From Candidatus Zixiibacteriota bacterium (GTDB lineage: Bacteria; Zixibacteria; MSB-5A5; GN15; PGXB01): DNA of 7,391 nucleotides. Shown in pieces: positions 1 to 7,225 of the stretch. Within the stretch, counting starts at the first letter, position 1; each line of letters starts with the position of its first letter. The translations under genes and the position numbers were made by a program. The DNA lies in NCBI GenBank assembly GCA_030591405.1, contig JAUVBC010000102.1:1-7391 (forward strand), read 5' to 3'. Under the pieces are notes generated by a model that was not told where the DNA came from, ran no database searches, and saw nothing but the letters and a program-made list of their open reading frames with translations.

Positions 1-864
1 CCAAACGATCTGTTTATCTCGCCACATTATAATGTCCCGGTTTTTTATTCGGGCAAAATGATTTGTATCATCCATGATATATTTCATTTATCAGATGAGA
101 ATAAACAAAAAACATTTTTTCAGTACTTATACGCCCGTTTCATGTTTCGCACGGCCTTGAAAAAATCAACAATAGTGATGACCGATTCGGCATTTACTTT
201 TAGCGAAATGCGTAAGTACGGCTTGCCATGTCTCGATAAGGTCAGGATCGCTTATCTGGGGTTTGGGGGACATGAGAGAAAACCGGCCGAAACTAATGGT
301 CAAATGAAAAATTATCTCCTTTATGTCGGCAATGTCAAACCGCATAAAAATCTCAAAAAACTTATCGATGCATACAAGCTGCTGCATCAGCAAAATAAAA
401 TAAATATTCCGCTGCGAATTGTCGGTGAGGAAAATAAATTTATCACCGGTATGCCGGAGTTAAAAAAGGATATCTCGGAATCATCATGGTCTAAATGGAT
501 TAAATTTACCGGCTGGGTTGATGATAGTGAGCTTAGAAATCAGTATGAAAATGCCGCCGCGCTGGTGTTGCCGTCGCTTTACGAAGGTTTTGGATTACCT
601 CCGCTGGAGGCGATGGCCTGCGGATGTCCCTGTGTTGTCTCCAATGCAGCCTCGCTCCCTGAGATCTGCGGTGATGCCGCAATATATTGTAATCCTTATG
701 ATGTCAATGATATAGCAGAAAAAATTTATACAATTTTGGAAAATAAACAATTGCAGGCAGAGCTTATCTCAAAAGGATATGAACGGATCAAGCTTTTTAA
801 TTGGGAAAAGACAGCCAAAATTTTTCTCTTTAATGTCGAAAAAGCTATTACCACACAACAGTGA
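1..864 (+). CDS. GT4-family glycosyltransferase, 5' end outside the window
   Basis: This is a cytoplasmic glycosyltransferase of the GT-B fold, family GT4, which would transfer a sugar from a nucleotide donor to a lipid-linked surface-polysaccharide intermediate. The reading frame is open from base 1, and the residues before the first ATG (58) read [15 protein letters not shown], which resembles the N-terminal domain of GT4 enzymes just before the 'IHD' strand. The ATG at 58 is therefore internal and the gene begins upstream. Of the 287 visible residues, the C-terminal Rossmann domain starts near residue 100 ([18 protein letters not shown]). The family EX7E motif is at visible residues 195-203 (EGFGLPPLE), followed by AMACGCP and a conserved LPE. 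An intact member is usually about 370-380 residues, so roughly 90 are missing at the left. It ends with TGA at 862-864, 94 bp before the next glycosyltransferase. The donor and linkage cannot be read from the sequence. Confidence 0.93.
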   Translation, partial: PNDLFISPHYNVPVFYSGKMICIIHDIFHLSDENKQKTFFQYLYARFMFRTALKKSTIVMTDSAFTFSEMRKYGLPCLDKVRIAYLGFGGHERKPAETNGQMKNYLLYVGNVKPHKNLKKLIDAYKLLHQQNKINIPLRIVGEENKFITGMPELKKDISESSWSKWIKFTGWVDDSELRNQYENAAALVLPSLYEGFGLPPLEAMACGCPCVVSNAASLPEICGDAAIYCNPYDVNDIAEKIYTILENKQLQAELISKGYERIKLFNWEKTAKIFLFNVEKAITTQQ

Positions 865-890
865 AATTATAAATAATCTACGATTTGGGC

Positions 891-920
891 TTGACCTTAT
901 TCAATTGCACCATTTATTAC
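891..920 (+). promoter_or_regulatory. Possible sigma70-type promoter upstream of the second glycosyltransferase
   Basis: TTGACC at 891-896 (5 of 6 to the -35 consensus) is followed after 18 bp by TATTAC at 915-920 (4 of 6 to the -10). It sits in the 94-bp gap between the two glycosyltransferases, about 40 bp before the ATG at 959. The -10 match is modest and the region is AT-rich, so chance is a real alternative. Confidence 0.3.
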
Positions 921-958
921 TTAAATAATAATGATTTTGTTGGGGAATCAGTAATTTT

Positions 959-2209
959 ATGAAAACTGCGATAGTACATGACTGGCTAATAACATATTCC
1001 GGCGCCGAGCGGGTCCTGGAAGAGATTATCAAGCTCTACCCGGATGCCGATCTGTATTCGCTTCTTGATTTTATTCCTCCGGGCAAAAGAGATTTTATCC
1101 AGAATAAACCGGTCAAGACATCATTTTTGCAAAAATTCCCATTTGCCAAAACAAAATATCGCAGTTTTCTGCCATTTATGCCGCTCGCTATTGAGCAGTT
1201 TGATATGTCCGAATATGACCTTGTTATATCAAGCAATCATGCGGTAGCCAAAGGAGTTATTACCGGTCCCAATCAACTTCATATATGCATGTGCTACTCG
1301 CCAATTAGATATGCCTGGGATTTAACTCATCACTATTTGCAGGAAGCTGGTTTAACCAAAGGTCTCAGAGGCTGGATCGCAAAATATTTTCTGCATAAAA
1401 TAAGAATGTGGGATTGTCGAACCGCCAATGGAGTCGACGATTTTATTGCTATCTCAGATTATATTGCGAGTCGTATCAAGAAGACCTATCGGCGCAATTC
1501 AACAGTTATTTTCCCTCCGGTAGACACCGACTGCTATTCGCTTTGTAATGATAAAGAAGATTTTTATTTGATGGCCAGCCGGATGGTACCTTATAAAAAT
1601 ACGCGTTTGGTGGTTGAAGCATTTTCAAAAATGCCTGATAAAAAACTGGTGGTGATAGGTGATGGTCCCGATATGGCTAGAGTGAAAAAAATTGCGGGGT
1701 CAAATGTTTCTATTCTCGGTTATCAGCCATGCGCAGAACTGAAAAAATATATGCAGCGGGCAAAGGCATTGATTTATGCTGCCGAAGAAGATTTTGGAAT
1801 TGTCCCGGTTGAAGCTCAGGCTTGCGGAACACCGGTTATTGCCTATGGTCGCGGTGGAGCGCTTGAAACGGTGATTGAAGGCAAAAGCGGCATATTTTTT
1901 TATGAGCGTACCGTTTCTGATATTGTTGATATTGTTGAGCGCTTTGAAAGTATAAAACATCGGTTTGATCCTGAGGAGATTCGTGCGAACGTTTTGAGAT
2001 TTTCTGCTGATAGATTCCGGTCCAAATTTAAATCGTATGTGGACGATAAATATGAAAACTATTTCAATAATAAGGCACACCGGGATTCTCTTCCGGATGG
2101 CTGCCATAGGCTAAGAGAAGAAACAGAAACCGGAGAAACGCGGAATTTCGAAGACATAAAAATTAGGGAAAATACAGAAAAAACAGGCAAAAAAGCCTCT
2201 ATTGAATAG
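959..2209 (+). CDS. WbaZ-like GT4 glycosyltransferase with charged C-terminal extension
   Basis: A 416-residue GT4 glycosyltransferase resembling the WbaZ (mannosyltransferase-like) branch used in O-antigen and exopolysaccharide assembly. It is predicted to be cytoplasmic and to act on undecaprenyl-linked intermediates. It opens with MKTAIVHDWL followed by a GAERVL motif, typical of this branch. The middle carries CYSPIRYAWDL and the linker IFPPVDTD. The C-terminal Rossmann domain starts near residue 203 (FYLMASRMVPYKN), with GDGPD and the EX7E motif at E277-E285 (EDFGIVPVE), then AQACGTPVIAYGRGGALETV. The catalytic fold should end near residue 372. The remaining 44 residues are hydrophilic, rich in E, R, K and T, and not part of the usual domain. 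The ATG at 959 is the natural start. A weak GGGG-type ribosome site lies about 13 bp upstream. Donor specificity is not determinable; GDP-mannose is only suggested by similarity to WbaZ. Confidence 0.92.
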   Translation: MKTAIVHDWLITYSGAERVLEEIIKLYPDADLYSLLDFIPPGKRDFIQNKPVKTSFLQKFPFAKTKYRSFLPFMPLAIEQFDMSEYDLVISSNHAVAKGVITGPNQLHICMCYSPIRYAWDLTHHYLQEAGLTKGLRGWIAKYFLHKIRMWDCRTANGVDDFIAISDYIASRIKKTYRRNSTVIFPPVDTDCYSLCNDKEDFYLMASRMVPYKNTRLVVEAFSKMPDKKLVVIGDGPDMARVKKIAGSNVSILGYQPCAELKKYMQRAKALIYAAEEDFGIVPVEAQACGTPVIAYGRGGALETVIEGKSGIFFYERTVSDIVDIVERFESIKHRFDPEEIRANVLRFSADRFRSKFKSYVDDKYENYFNNKAHRDSLPDGCHRLREETETGETRNFEDIKIRENTEKTGKKASIE

Positions 2210-2329
2210 GGTTGATTAATTTGATTTTCCTGAATCGATCAAAAAATAATAATGCTGGTCTTTGGGCCATATTTTACTAAATTATATCAACGTAATTTTG
2301 AAAAAAAATAGACCTGCTTCAAAAATAGT

Positions 2330-3418
2330 ATGGATAACAGAAATAACAAGTCTGATCAGTATGAAATAATTAATGGGCTGATATATATCAGCCGTGTCCT
2401 GGTAAAAAATATCCGCTGGGTCGCCGGTATTGTTGGCGGCGTGATGATTCTATCCCTGATTATTGTTTTGATAATACCAAATCAATACCGCTCCGATGCC
2501 TCGATTCTGCCGACCGGTAAGCAGGATAATATTTCGGCTTTAAAAATGCTGGCCGGCTTTAGTGGCTCCGGTATGGATATGGACGAAAATTCATCAGCAC
2601 TTTTCCCCGAGGTATTAATTTCCAATCAGGTCCGTGACGCGATTATAACGCAGCAATATACGGTCGATTTTGGAAATGGTCCGGAAAAAATAACGTTGAA
2701 AGAATATTTTGATCAGGATAAACCGGAAAGACTTCGCGATGCTCTCGACGAAATTACAAAAGTAAACACCGATAATGAAACCGGCATAATTTATATTTCA
2801 ATAACCACCGATTATCCGAAATTTTCCCAGCAAATACTGACCCAGACTTTGGCCGAACTCGAAAACTATAATCTAAATATCCGCCGCTCCAATGCCAAAG
2901 AAAGCGAGTTATATCTCGAACGGGAATTAAATGATAGAGCCGAAATACTGGCTGAATCAGAAAAAGCGCTCGAAGATTTTCAAAAAGCTAATCGGGATTG
3001 GTATGGCAGCAATGATCCTGAAATTCTGATGAATCTCGGCCGCCACAAACGGAATATCGAAATCAATTCCCAGACATATCTGCTGCTGCGGGAACAATAT
3101 GAAATGGCCAGATTAACAGTCCAGAAAGATGTACCGATTGTTCGTATCCTCGACCAACCATCCCTGCCGACTTTAAAAAGTGGTCCCAAACGATCACTTA
3201 TAATAATTTTATCAGGAATGATTGCATTCATATTATTATTTGGATTTTTTATTGTCTCCGATGCCTTCAAAAGAGTAAGCGATCAATCGACCCAGGATTC
3301 TTTTGGAACGCTGAGTAATGATCTTGCTAAAGCTTTTCCGGCGGTTAATCGACTTCTGCTTAAAAGAAAAAATAAAACAAAAGCAGAATCATCGGTTTCA
3401 GATCAAACCGACAACTGA
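2330..3418 (+). CDS. Wzz-family polysaccharide chain-length determinant protein
   Basis: A 362-residue polysaccharide co-polymerase of the Wzz/FepE type, which sits in the inner membrane and controls the length of the polymer made by Wzy. The layout is diagnostic. There is a short cytoplasmic N-terminus, TM1 at about residues 30-49, a mainly extracytoplasmic domain of about 240 residues beginning IPNQYRSDASI, a helical, probably coiled-coil part (about 190-262), the proline-rich motif P277xxP280xxxxxPK before the second membrane segment, and TM2 at about 290-309. About 53 charged residues follow TM2, longer than the very short tail of classical enterobacterial Wzz. There are no Walker motifs and no tyrosine-rich tail, so this is not a fused Wzc-type kinase. 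An in-frame TAG at 2309 makes the ATG at 2330 the first available start, although no good ribosome site precedes it. The 120-bp gap upstream shows no convincing promoter or terminator. Confidence 0.9.
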   Translation: MDNRNNKSDQYEIINGLIYISRVLVKNIRWVAGIVGGVMILSLIIVLIIPNQYRSDASILPTGKQDNISALKMLAGFSGSGMDMDENSSALFPEVLISNQVRDAIITQQYTVDFGNGPEKITLKEYFDQDKPERLRDALDEITKVNTDNETGIIYISITTDYPKFSQQILTQTLAELENYNLNIRRSNAKESELYLERELNDRAEILAESEKALEDFQKANRDWYGSNDPEILMNLGRHKRNIEINSQTYLLLREQYEMARLTVQKDVPIVRILDQPSLPTLKSGPKRSLIIILSGMIAFILLFGFFIVSDAFKRVSDQSTQDSFGTLSNDLAKAFPAVNRLLLKRKNKTKAESSVSDQTDN

Positions 3419-3478
3419 TTATCCCATAATAGCGCAATATTATTAAATTATTATCGTTCAATCTATTCGCAACAGATA

Positions 3479-3507
3479 TTGACTTGTCCCACAAGACCTG
3501 TTATTAT
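3479..3507 (+). promoter_or_regulatory. Sigma70-like promoter for the rhamnose operon
   Basis: TTGACT (3479-3484, 5 of 6) and TATTAT (3502-3507, 5 of 6) are separated by exactly 17 bp. This is the best promoter match found in the window. It lies in the 109-bp gap between the Wzz-family gene and rfbB. Transcription would start near 3513-3515, leaving a leader of about 25 nt before the ATG at 3540. The position suggests that the dTDP-rhamnose genes can be expressed independently of the upstream glycosyltransferase and Wzz genes. Confidence 0.5.
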
Positions 3508-3539
3508 TTAATATTAGGCCAGATTTATTGGATAATAAG

Positions 3540-4619
3540 ATGATAAAAGACGATTTTAACAAATTTGAAAAAAGAATTGCGGTTACCGGCGGGGCAGGTT
3601 TTATCGGCGCCAATCTGCTATTGTATATGGTCCCCAAATATTCACAATATCTATTTGTTAATATTGACTGTTTGACTTATGCCGGCAACCTCTTATCACT
3701 TAGATCTATCGAAAATGATCAAAATTACTGTTTTGAAAAAATAGATATCTGCGATTATGAGACTCTGGAAAACTGCTTCAATAAATATGACATCACCGAT
3801 GTTATTCATCTCGCTGCCGAAACCCATGTTGATCAATCAATTTCCAATCCTGCCACGTTTGTTGCTACTAATATTTGCGGCACTTTTAATTTATTAGAGA
3901 TCGCCCGACAAAGAACAGACAAGAAGCGGTGCTTCCGATTTCATAATGTTTCGACTGATGAAGTTTTCGGAACTCTTGATGGACCGGGACAGTTCACCGA
4001 GAAATCGCCATATCGTCCGAATTCACCATATTCGGCCACAAAGGCTGGCGCCGATTATCTGATCAGATCATATAATAAAACATATGGTCTCAACAGTATT
4101 GTTACCAACAGCGCTAACTGTTTTGGACCGTTCCAGTTTCCTGAGAAGCTTATTCCGCTGGTGATAAGGAACGGTGTGGCCGGGAAACCGATTCCGGTGT
4201 ATGGGGATGGCCTAAATATTCGCGACTGGCTTTATGTGGAAGACAACTGTCGCGCGATTGATCTCGCTTTTCATAAGGGGCTATCGGGTAAAACTTATAA
4301 TATTGGCGGTCGCAATGAAATCAAAAATATTGATTTAGTAAAAAGAATCTGCCGTATTATCGATGATAATTATGGTGGTGAATCAGGCGGACCGCGGGAA
4401 AAGTTGATTGCGTTTGTCAAGGATCGTCCCGGACATGATCGGCGATATGCAATCGACCCCAGTTTTATAGAGACCGCATTGCGTTGGAAAGCGGAATATC
4501 GTTTCGACGATGCTCTTGAAAAGACAGTAAAGTGGTATCTTAACAATCTGGAATGGATGGAAAGTTGTATCAACGGCCGCTATCTTAAATATTATGAAGA
4601 GACCTATACAAATCGCTAA
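3540..4619 (+). CDS. rfbB: dTDP-glucose 4,6-dehydratase
   Basis: Second step of dTDP-L-rhamnose synthesis: NAD-dependent conversion of dTDP-glucose to dTDP-4-keto-6-deoxy-glucose in the cytoplasm. The protein is an extended short-chain dehydrogenase of 359 residues from this start, the usual size. Visible are the nucleotide-binding TGGAGFIG (16-23), LAAETHVDQSI, the catalytic STDEVFG (138-144, Asp140-Glu141), the YxxxK pair Y164-K168 (YSATK), GPFQFPEKLIPL and RDWLYVEDN, all characteristic of RfbB/RmlB rather than of other sugar epimerases. A TTG at 3528 in the same frame could be an alternative start adding four residues, with AGG at 3516-3518 nine bases upstream. I prefer the ATG at 3540, which has GGA seven bases upstream and a leader of sensible length from the promoter at 3479. 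It begins the rfbBADC run; rfbA follows after 27 bp. Confidence 0.95.
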   Translation: MIKDDFNKFEKRIAVTGGAGFIGANLLLYMVPKYSQYLFVNIDCLTYAGNLLSLRSIENDQNYCFEKIDICDYETLENCFNKYDITDVIHLAAETHVDQSISNPATFVATNICGTFNLLEIARQRTDKKRCFRFHNVSTDEVFGTLDGPGQFTEKSPYRPNSPYSATKAGADYLIRSYNKTYGLNSIVTNSANCFGPFQFPEKLIPLVIRNGVAGKPIPVYGDGLNIRDWLYVEDNCRAIDLAFHKGLSGKTYNIGGRNEIKNIDLVKRICRIIDDNYGGESGGPREKLIAFVKDRPGHDRRYAIDPSFIETALRWKAEYRFDDALEKTVKWYLNNLEWMESCINGRYLKYYEETYTNR

Positions 4620-4646
4620 AGGCCTGCTATTTATTATGGTGCAACG

Positions 4647-5522
4647 ATGAAAGGCATTGTTCTGGCCGGAGGAAATGGCAGTCGGCTTTTCCCGATTACG
4701 CAGATAATCAGTAAACAGCTTTTGCCGGTTTATGATAAACCGATGATATATTATCCGCTGTCAACCTTGATGCTTATCGGTATCAAAGATATTTTGCTGA
4801 TATCAACACCAAAAGATCTTCCGCAGTTTAAAAGTCTCTTTGGCGATGGTTCATGGCTCGGTTTGAATATCAGTTATGCAGTTCAGGAAAAGCCGGAAGG
4901 TATCGCGCAGGCATTGATTATTGGTGAGGATTTTATTGGTGATGACAATGTTACCTTAATTTTAGGTGATAATATTTTCTATGGTGATTATCGATTTCTA
5001 AAGAAATCTTATAATTTTAAAAACGGCGCCAGAATTTTCAGCTATTATATCAACGATCCGGAGCGGTATGGAGTTCTGGAATTTGATTCTGAGGGTAATG
5101 CTATTTCCATTGAAGAAAAACCGGATGTTCCCAAATCAAACTATGTGGTAACCGGATTATATATGTATGACAGCGATGCTCCCAAATTTGCGCGGGAATT
5201 AAAACTGTCAAAACGGGGCGAATTTGAGATAAGCGATGTTAATAGGAAGTATCTGGAAAAAGGCAGGCTTCAAGTAGTCAAACTTGGGCGAGGTTTAGCA
5301 TGGCTCGACACCGGGACAACCGAAAGTATGCTGGCGGCCAGTAATTTTATCGCGACGATTGAAAAACGTCAGGGGTTAAAAGTTGCCTGTCTTGAAGAAA
5401 TCGCCTATCGCATGAAATTTATTGATAAAACACAGATTACAAAACTGGCCGATGAGATGGCAAACAACTCGTACAAGGAATATCTCCTTGAGATCATAAA
5501 AGAGGTGAATGGTGAACAATAA
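4647..5522 (+). CDS. rfbA: Glucose-1-phosphate thymidylyltransferase
   Basis: First step of the pathway: dTTP plus glucose-1-phosphate gives dTDP-glucose and pyrophosphate, with Mg2+. The 291-residue length matches the RmlA family (about 290). The N-terminal signature [11 protein letters not shown] (8-18) followed by [17 protein letters not shown] binds the nucleotide. The metal-binding aspartates are probably D108 in LGDNIFYGD and D221 in WLDTGT. The sugar-binding EEKP segment lies near residue 155, followed by [12 protein letters not shown]. The whole protein follows the bacterial RmlA pattern without gaps. The ribosome site is poor, so translation may depend partly on coupling to rfbB 27 bp upstream. 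The 3' end overlaps the start of rfbD. Confidence 0.96.
   Translation: MKGIVLAGGNGSRLFPITQIISKQLLPVYDKPMIYYPLSTLMLIGIKDILLISTPKDLPQFKSLFGDGSWLGLNISYAVQEKPEGIAQALIIGEDFIGDDNVTLILGDNIFYGDYRFLKKSYNFKNGARIFSYYINDPERYGVLEFDSEGNAISIEEKPDVPKSNYVVTGLYMYDSDAPKFARELKLSKRGEFEISDVNRKYLEKGRLQVVKLGRGLAWLDTGTTESMLAASNFIATIEKRQGLKVACLEEIAYRMKFIDKTQITKLADEMANNSYKEYLLEIIKEVNGEQ
5501..5505 (+). promoter_or_regulatory. Ribosome binding site inside the end of rfbA that bears on the rfbD start
   Basis: AGAGG lies within the last codons of rfbA. It is only 3 nt from the ATG at 5509 but 6 nt from an in-frame GTG at 5512, which is a better Shine-Dalgarno spacing. The true rfbD start may therefore be the GTG (293 residues) rather than the ATG (294 residues). 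In either case the start lies inside rfbA and points to translational coupling. Confidence 0.5.
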
Positions 5523-6393
5523 AATATTGATAACCGGGGCAACCGGACTTTTGGGTGTCGATTTAATGACTGTCTTAAAACAGGACTACCGGGCGATGGG
5601 GGTATCGACGGCCAATTTTGATATACAGAATTATGATGAGATCGCCCCTTTTTTGGACCGAATGAAACCTGAGGTGGTTCTTCATGCCGCCGCCTGGGCC
5701 GATGTTGACGGATGCGAGGAACAAAAAGAGAAAGCTTTTGCCGTTAATGCTATCGGCACCAAAAATATCGCGACTGTCTGCAAAAATATCGGTGCAAAAT
5801 TGATTTATTATTCGACCGATTATGTTTTTGACGGAACCAAGGGTTCGGCCTATTCCGAGGATGACAAAACAAATCCTATAAATAATTATGGCCGCAGTAA
5901 ACTTGAGGGCGAACAATATGTTCTCGATATTCTCGATGATGCTGCAATCATGCGCATTTCATGGCTGTATGGGACAGCCAAAGATTGTTTTGTCACCAGT
6001 GTGATTCACTCCGCGCTGACGCAACATCGCGCCAAACTTAAAAATGAACCTTACCAAGTACTAAAAGTTGTCAGCGATCAGTTTAGTTGCCCGACCTGGA
6101 CGGTTGATATTGCCGATCAGACAAAAGTTATTATAGAAAAAAAGGTTACCGGAATTATTCATGCCGCCTCAATTGGACAGATTTCAAAATATAAGCTGTC
6201 TGAAAATATTTTTGAGGAACTTTCCTGGGATATAGAGATGGAGCCGGTAAAAAGATCTGAATTCCCGATGAAAGCGCAGCGACCCGAAAGAACCGATCTT
6301 GAAGATAAACGACTAAATGAATTGGGGCTTTCAGAGATGCGTAGTTATAAAGAGGCGATTCGAGAATTTTTAATGGTGCATAAAGAAGATTGA
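5509..6393 (+). CDS. rfbD: dTDP-4-dehydrorhamnose reductase
   Basis: Last step of the pathway: NAD(P)H-dependent reduction of dTDP-4-keto-L-rhamnose to dTDP-L-rhamnose. It is a 294-residue short-chain dehydrogenase of the RmlD family, of typical length. Signatures are the dinucleotide-binding GATGLLG (10-16), [12 protein letters not shown], catalytic STDYVFDG (102-109), [11 protein letters not shown] with the YxxxK pair Y127-K131, and [15 protein letters not shown] and the C-terminal [12 protein letters not shown] region match the substrate-binding part of RmlD. The start overlaps rfbA by 14 nt from the ATG, or 11 nt from the GTG at 5512. The stop codon overlaps the proposed TTG start of rfbC, so rfbA, rfbD and rfbC are very probably co-translated. 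Confidence 0.95.
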   Translation: MVNNKILITGATGLLGVDLMTVLKQDYRAMGVSTANFDIQNYDEIAPFLDRMKPEVVLHAAAWADVDGCEEQKEKAFAVNAIGTKNIATVCKNIGAKLIYYSTDYVFDGTKGSAYSEDDKTNPINNYGRSKLEGEQYVLDILDDAAIMRISWLYGTAKDCFVTSVIHSALTQHRAKLKNEPYQVLKVVSDQFSCPTWTVDIADQTKVIIEKKVTGIIHAASIGQISKYKLSENIFEELSWDIEMEPVKRSEFPMKAQRPERTDLEDKRLNELGLSEMRSYKEAIREFLMVHKED

Positions 6394-6869
6394 TACAGAT
6401 TAAATGTAACATAGAGGGTGTCGAGATCAGAAAACCGAAAAAGTTTTCTGATGAACGGGGATGGCTCTGTGAGCTTTTCCGTCAGGATGAGATCAAAGAC
6501 GGAAAATATCCGGTGATGAGTTATCTCTCGATGACCAAACCGGGAGTGGCGCGCGGGCCGCATGAACATCGGTTTCAAACTGACTATATCTGTTTTTTCG
6601 GTTTGTCTAAATTTAAAATGTACCTATGGGACAATCGTCCTGGATCTGAAACGTTTGGAGATTTCTTCTCTTTTGAGGTAGAAGAAAACTCAGTTGTGAT
6701 GATAGTCATCCCGCCCGGGGTGGTGCATGCCTATAAAAACATCGGGGCAATTGAAGGAATCATCTTTAATGCACCTGATCGACTTTACGCCGGAGTTAAT
6801 CGCGAAGAAGCGGTTGATGAAATTCGATACGAAGAACAATCTGACAAAAAATTCAAGATAGACGATTAA
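6390..6869 (+). CDS. rfbC: Short RmlC-like cupin, probable dTDP-4-dehydrorhamnose 3,5-epimerase
   Basis: A 159-residue RmlC-family cupin, expected to epimerise C3 and C5 of dTDP-4-keto-6-deoxy-glucose and so supply the one step missing between RfbB and RfbD. Family features are FSDERGWLCELF (19-30; RmlC has FxDxRGxF), GVARGPHEH (52-60; RmlC has GVLRGLHYQ, whose His is catalytic), DNRPGSETFG (81-90), IPPGVVHAY (107-115) and RLYAG (131-135). It differs from classical RmlC (about 180 residues) in having HEH for HYQ and in ending about 20 residues early, without the usual C-terminal LSxKD segment. I recall this short type beside rml genes in other bacteria, so it is probably a subfamily rather than a broken gene. 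The only standard start is TTG at 6390, overlapping the rfbD TGA (TTGA); a TAA lies in frame at 6381. AAAGAAG is just upstream but very close. A sugar ketoisomerase is the main alternative. Confidence 0.8.
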   Translation: MIQIKCNIEGVEIRKPKKFSDERGWLCELFRQDEIKDGKYPVMSYLSMTKPGVARGPHEHRFQTDYICFFGLSKFKMYLWDNRPGSETFGDFFSFEVEENSVVMIVIPPGVVHAYKNIGAIEGIIFNAPDRLYAGVNREEAVDEIRYEEQSDKKFKIDD

Positions 6870-6889
6870 AATCAAAGACAATATTTTTC

Positions 6890-6928
6890 TTTAGGTACCA
6901 TTCGCAAAAAAGTAATAGTGTACCAAAA
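6890..6928. terminator. Weak inverted repeat between converging genes, possible bidirectional terminator
   Basis: GGTAC (6894-6898) and GTACC (6920-6924) form a perfect 5-bp stem around a 21-nt loop. After one A/A mismatch the stem extends through TTT (6890-6892) and AAA (6926-6928). It lies in the 63-bp gap where rfbC and the minus-strand gene converge, where a shared terminator would be expected. The T-rich run before it and the A-rich run after it fit a two-way element, but the stem is short and the loop long, so support is weak. Confidence 0.25.
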
Positions 6929-6932
6929 CCGA

Positions 6933-7187
6933 TCAATAACCGGCCCAGGCAGAACGTTCCAGAGCTTTTTCAATTATCGCGTAAGATAACTCGGTGGTAC
7001 TGTTTTGTCCGTCTTCAAAACCGGTCATCAGATCAAAGCCGTTAACAACAATACGGGGAACAGACGTCCCTGTCTTCTGCTCCGTAATTCTGGCACTGAT
7101 ACCGAGATTCCGAACGGCCTTTTTCACAAAAGTAACAGTCTTTTGATTTCCGGACTTGCCTTTTGGGTATAAGATATTAATTTCCAT
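6933..7187 (-). CDS. Small glutaredoxin-like protein lacking active-site cysteines
   Basis: An 84-residue protein of unknown function. Its predicted strand order is that of the thioredoxin/glutaredoxin fold: strand 1 (EINILY), helix 1 (about 14-28, NQKTVTFVKKAVRNLG), strand 2 (SARITEQ), then TSVPRIVVNG (41-50), which closely resembles the cis-proline and following strand of glutaredoxins, and a final helix (about 64-78). The place where CxxC should be reads PKGKSGNQ, and the protein has no cysteine at all. It therefore cannot be a classical thiol-disulfide reductase. It could be a binding or regulatory member of the fold, or an unrelated protein with the same pattern. The start is well supported: GGGG (complement of 7195-7198) sits 7 nt before the ATG. 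No signal peptide is visible. It is transcribed toward rfbC and is probably unrelated to the polysaccharide genes. Confidence 0.7.
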   Translation of the reverse strand: MEINILYPKGKSGNQKTVTFVKKAVRNLGISARITEQKTGTSVPRIVVNGFDLMTGFEDGQNSTTELSYAIIEKALERSAWAGY

Positions 7188-7200
7188 TTAATTTCCCCGA

Positions 7201-7218
7201 TACTTTCAAAAGAAAGTA
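7201..7218 (-). repeat. Perfect 7-bp hairpin directly upstream of the ribosome site of the glutaredoxin-like gene
   Basis: TACTTTC (7201-7207) and GAAAGTA (7212-7218) are perfect inverted repeats around a 4-base loop. On the minus strand the hairpin ends 2 nt before the GGGG ribosome site of the gene at 6933-7187. It could be a 5' stabilising hairpin, a structure affecting ribosome access, or a protein-binding palindrome. No run of T follows that would make it a standard terminator. Confidence 0.45.
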
Positions 7219-7225
7219 ATTTATT

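Noticed and set aside
931..954. Seven-codon open frame MILLGNQ just before the second glycosyltransferase
   Set aside because: It could be a leader peptide, but there is no ribosome site, no attenuator-like hairpins and no codon bias for one amino acid. Its length is easily due to chance.
1700..2107. 135-codon open frame on the minus strand
   Set aside because: It lies entirely opposite the well-supported GT4 gene, has a basic, low-similarity composition and no ribosome site. It is a shadow of the real gene.
2185..2198. AGGC-A6-GCCT hairpin at the end of the WbaZ-like gene as a terminator
   Set aside because: It is a four-base stem inside the coding region with no T run after it.
2220..2243. 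TTTGAT...ATCAAA inverted repeat after the WbaZ-like gene
   Set aside because: The stem is AT-only apart from one G/C pair and is followed by A rather than T on the transcribed strand, so it does not resemble a terminator. It is likely by chance.
923..2254. Shared 11-mer AAATAATAATG in two intergenic gaps (923-933 and 2244-2254)
   Set aside because: It is low-complexity AT-rich sequence at different distances from the next start (26 and 76 bp), so there is no support for a common regulatory site.
2330..3560. Similar DNA at the starts of the Wzz gene (ATGGATAACAG) and rfbB (TTGGATAATAAG)
   Set aside because: The match is only about 10 bases, does not extend upstream or downstream, and codes for common residues. 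A duplicated start region is not supported.
5575..5916. 113-codon open frame on the minus strand
   Set aside because: It is antisense to the conserved RmlD catalytic region, with no recognisable domain or upstream signal.
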